Part shown: positions 15,623 to 24,557 of the stretch, one piece after another
Numbering within the stretch: the first letter of the stretch is position 1
Layout of the letters: each line of letters starts with the position of its first letter
Assembly (NCBI GenBank): GCA_028876065.1
Contig: JAGWTI010000017.1
Span: 1 to 44,368 of the forward strand
Length of the DNA stretch: 44,368 nucleotides
Origin: Nitrospirota bacterium
GTDB lineage: Bacteria > Nitrospirota > Nitrospiria > Nitrospirales > Nitrospiraceae
Direction of reading: 5' to 3'
Translations under genes and position numbers: made by a program
Notes under the pieces: model-generated
The model's database searches: none
What the model saw: only the letters and a program-made list of their open reading frames with translations
Told to the model about the DNA's origin: nothing

Positions 15623-17309
15623 GAAGGTTCCCCAGCACCAGCCAGTCCACCTCGGTCCTGAGGAAACAGTTCACTGCTTCGTCCGGGGTGCAGACGATGG
15701 GTTCGTTCACATTGAAGGAGGTATTCAAGAGGACCGGGACGCCCGTCCTCCGTTCAAAGGCTTCAATCAACTTGCGATAGCGGGGGTTGGCCTCCCGATC
15801 CACGGTCTGGACGCGCGCCGTGCCGTCCACGTGGATCACGGCGGGGATCACGCCCTTCGCCGAGGGCCTGGCCTTGTGGGTGAACAGCATGAACGGCGAG
15901 GACTCGGTCAATTCAAAATAGTCCGCCGCCCGCTCTTCCAGCACCGAGGGGGCAAAGGGCCGGAACGGCTGCCTGAGCTTCACCTTGCTGTTGATGAGCT
16001 CGCGCATGTCCTCCCGGCGCGGATCGGCCAGCAGGCTGCGGTTGCCCAAGGCCCTGGGCCCCCATTCCATGCGGCCCTGGAACCAGAACACCAATCGGCC
16101 ATGGGCCAGTTCCTCGGCCACCCGGTCGCAGAGGACGTCCTCGGACAGGGCTTGCACGGACAAGCCGGTCCGTTCCGCCGCCTGCCGACAGTTCGCCTCG
16201 CTGAACTGAGGCCCGAGGTAGGCGCTGCGCATCGCCTCCCGTTCGCGGAGCGCGCCGCGGCGGCTGGAGAGCCAGAGGGCTGAGCCCAGGGCCGCGCCTG
16301 CATCGCCGGCCGCCGGCTGCACATAGACCTGCCGGAAGCCTGCTTCCTGTCTCAGGCGGCTGTTCGCCACGCAGTTGAAGGCCACGCCTCCGGCCAGACA
16401 CAGGTTGTCCGCGCCGGTCGCTTGCTTCAGATACCGGGCCAGGTGCAGCAACGTTTCCTCCAAGACCAGTTGCGCGCTGGCGGCGATGTCGCGATGGCGC
16501 TGGGCGATCTCTTCGTCCTGCTTCCGGTTCGGCCCAAGCAGCCGCAGCAGCTCCGGCACGAAGAGCCCCACCCGCGCCAGATGAAAATCCAGCAGCCTGG
16601 TATTGAGGCGGAATGCCCCCTCCGGCTCCAGCGCGAGAATCTGCCGGCGCAGCGTTTCGGCATAGCGAGGCTCCCCGTAAGCAGCCAGGCCCATGACGAT
16701 ATACTCATCCTGGTCCGGCGTGAATCCGAGGTAAGCGGTGAGCGCCGCATAGAACTGGCCGAGCGAATGGGGAAGGTCGGTGCGCTTCAGGACGGCGATC
16801 TGTTGCCCCTCGCCCAGCCCCAGCATCGAGGTGTGGGCTTCCGACGCCCCGTCGACGACCATGATCGCCGCCCGCTCGAAAGGCGAGACGAGAAACGTGC
16901 TGGCGGCATGGCAGAGATGATGGTCCAGAAAAACCGGGGTCGCCCGGCAGCGGCCGAACGCCGCCTTGAGTTTGGAGGCAAGCAGGACTTGCTCGGCCCA
17001 TTCCCGACTGAGCCGTTCGGCGCTCCGCTGCGCCTTGACCCGGCAGAGCTGGGGCGAGCGGACCATGGAACCGAGGGCGAGCGCGGCGCGGCGGCCAATC
17101 ACCCAATACTTCCAGGGCACGGCGATCGCATCGACATCCTCCAGGCCGACCCCGGCTTCTTCCAGGCAGGAACGGATGGCGCGAAGAGGGAGCGCCGTGA
17201 CATGCTTGATGCGGACGAACCGCTCTTCCTCGGCCGCCGCCAGAATCCGTCCATCCTGGAGCAAGGCCGCCGCCGCATCCCGCAAATTCAACAAGCCCAG
17301 GACCAACAT
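15603..17309 (-). CDS. NodU/CmcH-family O-carbamoyltransferase
   Basis: 568 residues. The N-terminal Kae1/HypF-like ATPase fold begins MLVLGLLNLRDAAAALL, with EEERFVRIKH, the metal-binding HHLCHAAS, and VDGASE. The C-terminal YrdC-like/NodU domain has GRMEWGPRALGNRS and LLNTSFNV, so all signature motifs are intact. These enzymes transfer carbamoyl from carbamoyl phosphate to a sugar or antibiotic hydroxyl. With the glycosyltransferase-like neighbours it probably decorates an envelope glycan. I start at ATG 17309, where homology begins; the frame upstream to 17423 is not family-like. Confidence 0.92.
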   Translation of the reverse strand: MLVLGLLNLRDAAAALLQDGRILAAAEEERFVRIKHVTALPLRAIRSCLEEAGVGLEDVDAIAVPWKYWVIGRRAALALGSMVRSPQLCRVKAQRSAERLSREWAEQVLLASKLKAAFGRCRATPVFLDHHLCHAASTFLVSPFERAAIMVVDGASEAHTSMLGLGEGQQIAVLKRTDLPHSLGQFYAALTAYLGFTPDQDEYIVMGLAAYGEPRYAETLRRQILALEPEGAFRLNTRLLDFHLARVGLFVPELLRLLGPNRKQDEEIAQRHRDIAASAQLVLEETLLHLARYLKQATGADNLCLAGGVAFNCVANSRLRQEAGFRQVYVQPAAGDAGAALGSALWLSSRRGALREREAMRSAYLGPQFSEANCRQAAERTGLSVQALSEDVLCDRVAEELAHGRLVFWFQGRMEWGPRALGNRSLLADPRREDMRELINSKVKLRQPFRPFAPSVLEERAADYFELTESSPFMLFTHKARPSAKGVIPAVIHVDGTARVQTVDREANPRYRKLIEAFERRTGVPVLLNTSFNVNEPIVCTPDEAVNCFLRTEVDWLVLGNLLVKRDA

Positions 17310-17533
17310 AACAAGCTCGGCGTGAACCGTCCGTTTCGATCGGATGCGGGCGGATAAGTACCTTCCCGCCAGTACGCTAAGAGGAGTCGCCGCTAGAATA
17401 GACGAGACCAGGGGGACTGGCAAGCGTCTGCCTCCCCTTATCCGGCTGTTGCATTTCCGCAGAGGTTCCGGTACGGTGCGGCTGAACCTTGCACAGGCTC
17501 ATTCCGCTCATCTTTTCCGGAGGGTTCAACTCG

Positions 17534-19486
17534 GTGACAGGGGCCAGGCCCACCGCGGCATCGGATCCGGCTATCGCACAGCCCGGGGGCAGCCTCCGCA
17601 TCGTCACGCTGCTCACCCTCCTCCTATGCCTGGCGGCAGCCGGAACCGGCTGCCAAAAAATCTCCAAAGCCTTCACCAAAACCCCGATTCCCAGCCTGGG
17701 CAATCCGCTTCCCTACACCGTGAAGATGGAGTTCGACCCGACGCTGACCAAGGCCCGGTTGCAATACACCAATGCCTGCAACTCGCCTCAAGAGTTGCTG
17801 GTGGGCGATGACTTGGAATCCACCCTCCTGCAGGCCGCCCATCAAACGTTCAAAGCGGTGTACTTTAGCACCCAGTCCCCTCCGTCCGGGACCAATCCGG
17901 ACCTCACGATACGGATCGGCCTGCTTCAATCGGGCCTGGAAATTCAAACCGACGGAGTGTATGACCGGCTGCCGGCGGATTTGACCCTGGAACTCGGGAC
18001 CGTGTTTCGCGATTCGACCGGCAAGCTCGTGTCGGAAAAGAACTTTCCGATCCGGCGACAGGAAAAACTCATCCTCGAGCCGACCCAGCATCGGTGCGCC
18101 TATATGAACAGCGAGTCCTTGATACACGATGCCTCCGTGTCCCTCTCGATTCAGTTCATCAAGCACGCCCGCGCCTTGCTGGACCCGGACGGCCAATATG
18201 CCGTGGCGGCCGCGCCGGGCGGCCAGCCGGCGGCTCCGGACGTACCGGAGGTCATCCCGACTCCGCCCCCCGCTCCGGTTCAGACGCAACCGGGCGCTTC
18301 GGGCCTTTCGTTCAAAGCGACGGTCCTGGACGAGAACAGTAACGCGATCTTGGAAGGGGGCGAACGGGTCAAAGTCCGGGTGGACTTGGTCAATGCCGGA
18401 CGCACCGCGGCCCGGGACGTGGCCGTCACGTTGACCGGCACCCCGGCCTTGCTCGGACAGTTTCCGGCCACCACCTTGCCGGTCGGTCTGTTGCAACCGG
18501 GCGAGTCCCGCTCGCTCGAATTTGTGGCGACGATTCCTCCGGCGCTGCCCGCGCAGCAGGCCCAATTGCAGGTCGCCGTGACCGATGCCTCCGGAGTGGG
18601 CGCCCCGGCTCCCCAATCGTTCACGACCTCCTTGCGCGCCGGCGGCGCAGCGGGAACCGCCGCGGCGGCCGGCGCCGCCATGCTGTTCCCCGACGTGGAT
18701 CAGGTCCCGGGATCTCCCGCCGGGTTTCAGCATCCCCAGACGCATGTGCTCGCGATCGGCATCGGCAGCTACCGGGACCCGCTGGTCCCGGCCAGAAAGT
18801 TCGCGGCGCAGGACGCGGAGCTGGTCGCCGCCTACTTCAAAGCCATCGGCGGCGTCCCGGCTTCGAATGTGCGGATCTTGCAAGACCGCAAAGCCCTGCG
18901 GCCGGATATCGAAGAAGCCATTTTGGACTGGCTGCCGCCTCGCTTGACGACGGACTCCGTCGTGATCGTGTACTTCGCCGGCCAGGCGTTGGTGGCGCCG
19001 GGCGGCGAGACCTTCCTGCTCCCCTATGAAGGCGGCACCGCGTCCACCACCAGGCTCTACCCGCTGAAGGATCTGCAGGCGGCCCTGGCGAAGCTGAAAG
19101 CCCAGCAGGTGGTGTTGATCTTCGACGGAGCTTTATTGCGGCTCGGCAAGGACGCCAACAAGGCCAAAGCCCCGCAATGGGATGCCGGCGGCGGGACGCT
19201 CGTGCGGTTGATCGGGACCAGCGGCCTGCAGTCCGGCCTCGAGCCGGATCAGCTCAAGCACGGGCTGTTCACCTATTACCTCTTGCGGGGGTTGAAGGGC
19301 GACGCGGACGCCAACCGCGACGGCGAAGTCACGTTAGGCGAACTGGCCACCTATGTGCGCCAGACGGTTCCGGCCACGGCCAAATCCCAGTTCAAGCAGG
19401 ATCAACGTCCGTCCGTCTTCCCCGCCCTGACCCAGACCAGCAAGGCCGCCTCGGTGCCATTGGCCAGAACCGCCGCCAGGCCCTGA
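17534..19486 (+). CDS. Lipoprotein with CARDB-like domain and inactive caspase-like domain
   Basis: 650 residues starting at GTG 17534 with GGAGGG 9 bp upstream. A signal ending in the lipobox AGTGC (Cys40) is followed by a ~190-residue unknown domain, a Pro-rich hinge (residues ~232-255), an Ig-like CARDB domain (~257-370) and a C-terminal caspase/p20-like fold (~402-600). The caspase motifs are altered: where YFxGHG is expected it reads YFAGQA (Gln484 for His), and where DxCxSG is expected it reads DGALLRLG (no Cys). So the fold is kept but both catalytic residues are lost. It probably acts as a binding or scaffold protein in the outer envelope. Confidence 0.8.
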   Translation: MTGARPTAASDPAIAQPGGSLRIVTLLTLLLCLAAAGTGCQKISKAFTKTPIPSLGNPLPYTVKMEFDPTLTKARLQYTNACNSPQELLVGDDLESTLLQAAHQTFKAVYFSTQSPPSGTNPDLTIRIGLLQSGLEIQTDGVYDRLPADLTLELGTVFRDSTGKLVSEKNFPIRRQEKLILEPTQHRCAYMNSESLIHDASVSLSIQFIKHARALLDPDGQYAVAAAPGGQPAAPDVPEVIPTPPPAPVQTQPGASGLSFKATVLDENSNAILEGGERVKVRVDLVNAGRTAARDVAVTLTGTPALLGQFPATTLPVGLLQPGESRSLEFVATIPPALPAQQAQLQVAVTDASGVGAPAPQSFTTSLRAGGAAGTAAAAGAAMLFPDVDQVPGSPAGFQHPQTHVLAIGIGSYRDPLVPARKFAAQDAELVAAYFKAIGGVPASNVRILQDRKALRPDIEEAILDWLPPRLTTDSVVIVYFAGQALVAPGGETFLLPYEGGTASTTRLYPLKDLQAALAKLKAQQVVLIFDGALLRLGKDANKAKAPQWDAGGGTLVRLIGTSGLQSGLEPDQLKHGLFTYYLLRGLKGDADANRDGEVTLGELATYVRQTVPATAKSQFKQDQRPSVFPALTQTSKAASVPLARTAARP

Positions 19487-19487
19487 A

Positions 19488-19558
19488 CAGAGCTGACAGT
19501 TGTCAGTCATCAGTTATCAGTTTCCGGAACTGAATACTGAGAACTGTTGACCGAGAAC
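19488..19558. repeat. Degenerate tandem word repeat
   Basis: Variants of CAGTTGTCAGTCATCAGTTATCAG and GAACTGAATACTGAGAACTG follow the lipoprotein stop. The same word family (TCAG plus spacer) occurs beside the four-helix-bundle gene. Confidence 0.55.
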
Positions 19559-19579
19559 TTCTCTCTCATCTTGCGGAAA

Positions 19580-19612
19580 TAAAAAAAGGGCGGAGGGGAT
19601 CGCCCTCCGCCC
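19580..19612 (-). terminator. Rho-independent terminator of the cytochrome c gene
   Basis: On the minus strand a perfect 10-bp stem (GGGCGGAGGG / CCCTCCGCCC) with a 5-nt loop is followed by seven T residues. It lies 26 bp after the stop of the cytochrome gene. Confidence 0.9.
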
Positions 19613-19637
19613 TTCGACGCACACCCGCTGAAAAAAC

Positions 19638-20090
19638 TTATTCCGCGTCTTTCTTGCAGAAGCTCCGCTCGTAGTTGATGATCGTCCAGGCTTCTTCTTC
19701 GTTGATCGCGGCCGGGATCAGAGGCACCATGCCGGTCCCCGCGCTTCCGTTCTTGATCACCCAGAAGAGCTCCCCGTCCTTCCGCTTCTTGTGGAACTTG
19801 CAGTTCGTGAAGTTCCGCGGGCTCGGGTTCAGGATCGCGCCGGCAGGGCCGTCGCCCTTGCCTTCCTTACCATGGCAATTGAAACAGGTGCCCTTGCCCT
19901 CGAACAGCGCCTTCCCCTTGGCGATGTTCTCGGGGGTGGCCGCAACCGGGTTCTTCAGCGCCTTCGCTTCGGCGATTTGATCCGCCGGAACGCGGGGCTT
20001 GAGCGGATCCCGTTCCTCGGCCACAGCCGCCGTGGCGGCGACAAACATCAGGGCAGTCAACAGACCCAGTGACTTCGACACATACCGCAT
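19638..20090 (-). CDS. Periplasmic class I cytochrome c (monohaem)
   Basis: 150 residues: a cleavable signal peptide (ending ATAAVA), one haem site CFNCH (69-73) and a likely axial Met in GMVPL (121). Two further cysteines (97, 145) may form a disulphide. It is a small electron carrier; the donor and acceptor are not indicated by neighbours. ATG 20090 has GGAGGAG a few bases upstream and is preferred to a longer frame. Apparently a single-gene unit with its own terminator. Confidence 0.9.
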   Translation of the reverse strand: MRYVSKSLGLLTALMFVAATAAVAEERDPLKPRVPADQIAEAKALKNPVAATPENIAKGKALFEGKGTCFNCHGKEGKGDGPAGAILNPSPRNFTNCKFHKKRKDGELFWVIKNGSAGTGMVPLIPAAINEEEAWTIINYERSFCKKDAE

Positions 20091-20209
20091 CTCGACTCCT
20101 CCTTTTGTTGAATCACCCACAAGTCCGTATGAAGACTGTGGCCCCGGTAAAACGGGCGAAATATAGCAATGCGCCCTGTGGTTGTCAAGCGACGGCCGTC
20201 GCGCACGGC

Positions 20210-21046
20210 CTATGCCGAGAGTCCGTCCAGGACCCCGTCCAGCCAGACGCCGACGGTCTCCGCCCGGCTTGCCGCCATGGCCAGCACCTGCCGATGGCCG
20301 ATCTGGCGATCCAATGGAGCGCCGGACCGGTTGGTGATCAGCGCCAACCCCAACACCCGCAGACCCAACGCCCGCGCCGCCATGACTTCAGGCACCGTGG
20401 ACATGCTGACGGCCTGGGCGCCCAAACGTCCCAGCATCGCGGCTTCCGCCCTCGTTTCGTAGGTCGGCCCGGCCACCGCCGCCAGGACGCCTCGCGTCAT
20501 CGGGATACCGGCCGTCCTGGCCACCTGTTCGGCCAAAGCCAGCAAGACCGGATCGTAGGCCTCCGCCATTTCGACGAACCTGCCGAACCAGCCCCCGCCC
20601 GGGGCCGGTCCGATCAGAGGATTATCGCCCATGAGGTTCAGATGGTCCTCGATCAACATACAGGCACCTGGCTGTGCCTCGTCCAGCGCCCCGGCCGCGC
20701 AGGTGACAATCAGCGTGGTCACGCCCAGCCCGGCCAAGACCCGCACCGGCCTGGTGACCATTTCGAGTGTATAGCCTTCGTAGCGATGCACCCGCCCCTG
20801 CAAGATCGCGATGCAGACTCCCGCACGTTCCGTCAGCACGAGCCGCCCTGCATGGCCTTCGACCGAACAGTGGGGGAACCCGGGAATCTCCCGGTAGGGA
20901 ATCGTCGCCGACGCCTTGGCCCGGTCGGCATAGGCTCCCAACCCGGACCCGAGGACGATGCCGACGGACGGCCGCCCAGGGAGACGGGAACGGAGAGCCT
21001 GAACCGCCGCCTCAAGCGGGCCTTGCCAAAACTCATCCTGGACCAT
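20210..21046 (-). CDS. Purine-nucleoside phosphorylase (family II, inosine/guanosine type)
   Basis: 278 residues. Visible motifs: GIVLGSGLGAYAD (phosphate loop), the GRVHRYEGY segment, TCAAGALDE, the AGPTYETRAEAAMLGRLGAQAVSMSTVPE block and an ITNRSG segment where many relatives have ITN. It cleaves purine nucleosides with phosphate to base and ribose-1-phosphate. Together with the MTA phosphorylase and PfkB kinase nearby it forms a purine-salvage neighbourhood, though about 70 bp separate it from rodZ. Confidence 0.92.
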   Translation of the reverse strand: MVQDEFWQGPLEAAVQALRSRLPGRPSVGIVLGSGLGAYADRAKASATIPYREIPGFPHCSVEGHAGRLVLTERAGVCIAILQGRVHRYEGYTLEMVTRPVRVLAGLGVTTLIVTCAAGALDEAQPGACMLIEDHLNLMGDNPLIGPAPGGGWFGRFVEMAEAYDPVLLALAEQVARTAGIPMTRGVLAAVAGPTYETRAEAAMLGRLGAQAVSMSTVPEVMAARALGLRVLGLALITNRSGAPLDRQIGHRQVLAMAASRAETVGVWLDGVLDGLSA

Positions 21047-21121
21047 GAGTCACACTCGTGGGGGAAACAAGAAGGATTCGGCCGCGTCAGCAGTCCGGCG
21101 GGCCGGCGGACAAGCGATCGC

Positions 21122-22045
21122 TCACCGTTTCAACACGATCTCCCGGGCCACCCCGCCGCGCGTGCCGAACGGACCCTGTTGCTTGCCGTTGAGCAAGACC
21201 CGGACGCCGCCGGCATTGCCCAAAGTCAGGGTGAAGCGATCGGACGCTTTCCATTGCACCCGGTCGCCGGGCCGCATCAGCGCCTCATGAGGGCTGGCCC
21301 CGTCCACCTGGACCACGACCCAGCTGAGTTCCATCGCCTCCAAGTCCAGCACCAGCGGAGCCGATCGGGTCGAATCGGTCTGGCCGGGCAAGCCGGCCAG
21401 GGGCGCAGCGGGCACCGTCGACAACGGCGCCATGGACTCCTGCTCCCCCGCCGCGGCGCCGAGCCCCGGCGCCGCGTCCTGGGGCTTGGCCTCGCCGACG
21501 GGCGGGGAACCGGTTTCGCTCCGTTCCGGCCCACGGCGGACCGGCGCGCTGTCGGCCGGCTTGCGCTCGGATTGGCCGCGCGCCGCTCCGTTCGCCGGCC
21601 CTGGCTGCGCGGTGCCGACAGCCGACGGCTCCGCATCGCCGGCCGGCCGATGCCGGCTCATCGTCGATTGCTCGCGCCCGAGCAACAGGATCAACGCGAG
21701 GACCGCCACGGCGGCGGCGGCAAAGATCACTTTGCGGTTCGCCTGGCGCTGGCGCTCATCCGCGGCCTGCCGCACCCGCAGCAGTTCGAGCTCCGACTGC
21801 TTGTTGTAAAAGGCTCCGGCGGATTCGGTGAAGCGCCGCATGGCATCCTCTTCGTCCAGCCCCAGGGACCGGGCGTAGGATCGGACGAAGCCCTTGGCGA
21901 ATACCTGATCCGGAAGCCGGGCATAATTGCCCTCTTCCAGCGCCATCAGGAATTCGGGATGAATGCGGGTCTTCGACGCGACATCGTCGAGCGTCAGCCC
22001 CTTGGTTTCACGGACCTGTCTAAAAAAATCCCCGACCGATTCCAT
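21122..22045 (-). CDS. rodZ: RodZ-like cytoskeletal/HTH protein
   Basis: 307 residues: a Cro-type helix-turn-helix (about 8-70, LTLDDVASKTRIHPEFLMALEEG), a basic linker, one membrane segment (about 106-121), a long Pro/Ala/Gly-rich periplasmic stretch, and a C-terminal beta domain (DUF4115-like, about 225-307). This order is that of RodZ, which links MreB to the cell-wall elongation machinery. No mre genes are nearby. It lies 8 bp after the TPR lipoprotein gene. Confidence 0.9.
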   Translation of the reverse strand: MESVGDFFRQVRETKGLTLDDVASKTRIHPEFLMALEEGNYARLPDQVFAKGFVRSYARSLGLDEEDAMRRFTESAGAFYNKQSELELLRVRQAADERQRQANRKVIFAAAAVAVLALILLLGREQSTMSRHRPAGDAEPSAVGTAQPGPANGAARGQSERKPADSAPVRRGPERSETGSPPVGEAKPQDAAPGLGAAAGEQESMAPLSTVPAAPLAGLPGQTDSTRSAPLVLDLEAMELSWVVVQVDGASPHEALMRPGDRVQWKASDRFTLTLGNAGGVRVLLNGKQQGPFGTRGGVAREIVLKR

Positions 22046-22053
22046 GTCCCCCC

Positions 22054-22728
22054 TTACGGCCTGAGCCGCTCCAACAACTGGTTGGCCTCGGCGGTGAACT
22101 GACCTTCCTTGTCCAGCGCGGCCACGCGTGTCAGCAAATCGCGGGCTTTGGCATCATACCCCAGACGGTAGTAGGCCCGGCCCAATTCCAAGTGGACCAT
22201 CGCCGGGGACACGTTGGACGGACGGACCAGCAAGGCGTCCTCGAAGGCTTCGGCGGCCCCTTGCATGTCGCCTTGATGGGCCAACGCCCGCCCCAGATTC
22301 ACCCGGGCCACGTCCGGCGTCTCATACAAGGGATTCGCCAGCGCGCGGCGGTAGGCTGCGATGGCTTCCTGCCAGCGATCCTGCTCCTTGAGGACCTGGC
22401 CCAGATAATTATAGGCCTCGGAGTAGTCCGGGTCGATTCGGACCGCTTCGCGGAACTCCCCCTCCGCCTGCGCATACTTGCCCTGGATGGCGTAGATATG
22501 CCCCGAATAATAATGGGCATCCCGATGTTTGGGGTTCTCCTGTATGGCTTTCTGAAAGGAGACGAAGGCCTTCTGGCGATCGCCGTCCAAGTTGGCCAAT
22601 CCCTCCGTGTAGTACCCGTCCGCGCGCTTGAACGCTTCTTCCGAACTGCAGCCCGACCATCCCCCCATCCAGCAGAGGAGGCAGGTCAGCACGATTCTCC
22701 CGACACGCTGAAGCAAGGGCTGCCTCAC
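22054..22728 (-). CDS. TPR-repeat lipoprotein (PilF/BamD-like size)
   Basis: 224 residues with a lipobox WSGC (Cys27) and four to five tetratricopeptide repeats (AYNYLGQVLKEQDRWQEAIAAYRRAL is one; VNLGRALAHQGDMQGAAEAFEDAL another). GTG start overlaps the PfkB stop (GTGA). Could serve as an assembly scaffold for pili or cell wall, in view of rodZ next to it, but no specific partner is evident. Confidence 0.85.
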   Translation of the reverse strand: MRQPLLQRVGRIVLTCLLCWMGGWSGCSSEEAFKRADGYYTEGLANLDGDRQKAFVSFQKAIQENPKHRDAHYYSGHIYAIQGKYAQAEGEFREAVRIDPDYSEAYNYLGQVLKEQDRWQEAIAAYRRALANPLYETPDVARVNLGRALAHQGDMQGAAEAFEDALLVRPSNVSPAMVHLELGRAYYRLGYDAKARDLLTRVAALDKEGQFTAEANQLLERLRP

Positions 22729-23639
22729 GGCAAATCGTTAAAATGCGTGAGCCGCTTGAATTCCCGGAAGCGGGCTTCGATCTCTTTGTAATCCAGCGCG
22801 CGCAATCGGTCAAGGCTGAAGGCCTCAACCGTAAAGGAAGCCATCACGCTGCCGAAGATGATCGCCTGCCGGATGGCCTCCTCCGACAGGTTGCCGGTCG
22901 CCGCCAAGTATCCCATGAACCCTCCCGCGAAGGTATCCCCGGCCCCGGTGGGGTCGCGGACTTGTTCGAGCGGGAAGGCGGGGGCGCCGAAGGTCTGCTT
23001 GTGGTTGAAGAACAGGACTCCGTACTCGCCGCGCTTGATGATCAGGTGCTTCGGGCCTTTGGCCAGGATCTTCTGCGCCACCTGCACGAGGTTCGGCGAG
23101 TCGCCCAAGGCCCTGGCCTCGCCGTCGTTGATCACCAGCACGTCCACCTGCGCGAGCGTGCGCCAGAGCGCGTCCCGCTTGCCGTTGATCCAAAAATTCA
23201 TCGTGTCGCAGGCCACCAGCTTGGGCCGCTTGACCTGCTGCAGGACATCCAGTTGGAGTTCCGGATCGATGTTGCCGAGAAACAGCAAGTCCGGCGACCG
23301 GTACGACTCGGGGATCTTGGGCCGGAAGGTCTCAAACACGTTCAGCTTGGTGTCCAGCGTGTGCGCTTCGTTCAACTGGTGCGTATACTCGCCCTTCCAG
23401 CGAAAGGTCTGCCCCGGCCGCCGTTCCAATCCGGCCAGATCGATGCCGCGGCTCTTGAGGAACTTCAGGTGGGCCTCCGGAAAATCTTCGCCCACCACGG
23501 CGATGAGATCCACGCCGGTGAAGTAACTGGCTGCGGTCGCAAAATAGGTGGCCGACCCGCCCAACACCTCGGTACCCTCGCCGAACGGCGTCCGGACCGT
23601 ATCCAGCGCCACCGATCCGACGACCAACAACTTGCCCAT
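22725..23639 (-). CDS. PfkB/ribokinase-family sugar or nucleoside kinase
   Basis: 304 residues. The N-terminal MGKLLVVGSVALDTV and GGSATYFATAASYF are substrate-lid features; DPTGAGDTFAGGFMGY is the PfkB signature with the catalytic Asp. It directly follows the MTA phosphorylase gene on the same strand, with GGAGG before the ATG, so a nucleoside such as adenosine or a thioribose derivative is a plausible substrate. The exact substrate cannot be read. Confidence 0.9.
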   Translation of the reverse strand: MGKLLVVGSVALDTVRTPFGEGTEVLGGSATYFATAASYFTGVDLIAVVGEDFPEAHLKFLKSRGIDLAGLERRPGQTFRWKGEYTHQLNEAHTLDTKLNVFETFRPKIPESYRSPDLLFLGNIDPELQLDVLQQVKRPKLVACDTMNFWINGKRDALWRTLAQVDVLVINDGEARALGDSPNLVQVAQKILAKGPKHLIIKRGEYGVLFFNHKQTFGAPAFPLEQVRDPTGAGDTFAGGFMGYLAATGNLSEEAIRQAIIFGSVMASFTVEAFSLDRLRALDYKEIEARFREFKRLTHFNDLP

Positions 23640-23640
23640 C

Positions 23641-24543
23641 TCAGCGGCCTCCTTTCGTCGGCGCCGCGCGCCGGCCCAGCAACAGGCTGAGCCGCGTGCG
23701 CGCCGCTTTGCTGATCTTGTCCGGCGCCGTCAGCACCGCATACTCCAAGGCCGTCCCGCAGGCGCAGGTGCGCGGCTCCTCGGCCACCGGCAAGGTGGCG
23801 CGCAAGATGCGCTTGGCCATGGCCACGTTCTTGTGCAGGGTCGCCAGGATGGCCTCGACCGTCACGGACTCCTCGCTGGAATGCCAGCAGTCGTAGTCGG
23901 TCGGCAACGCCAGCGTGGCGTAGCAGAGTTCGGCCTCCCGCGCCAGCTTGGCCTCCGGCATGTTGGTCATGCCGATCACGTCCACGCCCCACTGCCGGTA
24001 AAGGAACGACTCTCCCCGCGTGGAGAACTGCGGCCCTTCGATGCAGAGATAGGTCCCGCCGCGATGCACGGCGGCGCCGGCCGCTTGGGCGGCCTCGGCC
24101 AGCGCGCCCGAGAGACTCAGACAGATCGGGTCGGCAAAGGCCACATGGGCCACGATACCCCGGTCGAAAAAGGTGCTGACCCGGCGTTTCGTGAAGTCGA
24201 TGAACTGATCGGGCAACAATACGTCGCCCGGCCGCACCGATTCTTTCATGCTCCCCACCGCGCTGACGGCAATCACCCGCGTCACCCCCAGCGATTTGAG
24301 CGCATAGATGTTGGCCCGATAGTTGATGTCGCTCGGGCTGATGCGGTGCCCCCGGCCATGGCGGGAGAGAAAGGCCACGGAGCGCCCGTCGATCCGGCCG
24401 AGGATGATGGCGTCGGACGGCTTTCCGAACGGCGTATTGACCCTCACCTCGCGGACTTGCTCCAACCCGTCCATTTCATACAGGCCGCTGCCGCCGATAA
24501 TGGCAATGGCCGCTTGTGCTCGTTTGGTCCGCTGACGTGCCAC
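23641..24543 (-). CDS. mtnP: S-methyl-5'-thioadenosine phosphorylase
   Basis: 300 residues, GTG start with GGAGG upstream. Visible motifs: AIIGGSGLYEM (phosphate loop), SRHGRGHRISPSDINYRANIYALK, the IEGPQFSTRGES substrate motif and GMTNMPEAKLAREAELCYA. These separate MTA phosphorylase from inosine phosphorylases. It recycles methylthioadenosine to adenine and methylthioribose-1-phosphate. A Cys-rich C-terminal patch (CACGTALEYAV) is common in bacterial members. Confidence 0.93.
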   Translation of the reverse strand: MARQRTKRAQAAIAIIGGSGLYEMDGLEQVREVRVNTPFGKPSDAIILGRIDGRSVAFLSRHGRGHRISPSDINYRANIYALKSLGVTRVIAVSAVGSMKESVRPGDVLLPDQFIDFTKRRVSTFFDRGIVAHVAFADPICLSLSGALAEAAQAAGAAVHRGGTYLCIEGPQFSTRGESFLYRQWGVDVIGMTNMPEAKLAREAELCYATLALPTDYDCWHSSEESVTVEAILATLHKNVAMAKRILRATLPVAEEPRTCACGTALEYAVLTAPDKISKAARTRLSLLLGRRAAPTKGGR

Positions 24544-24557
24544 GCTGCTCCTTCCTC

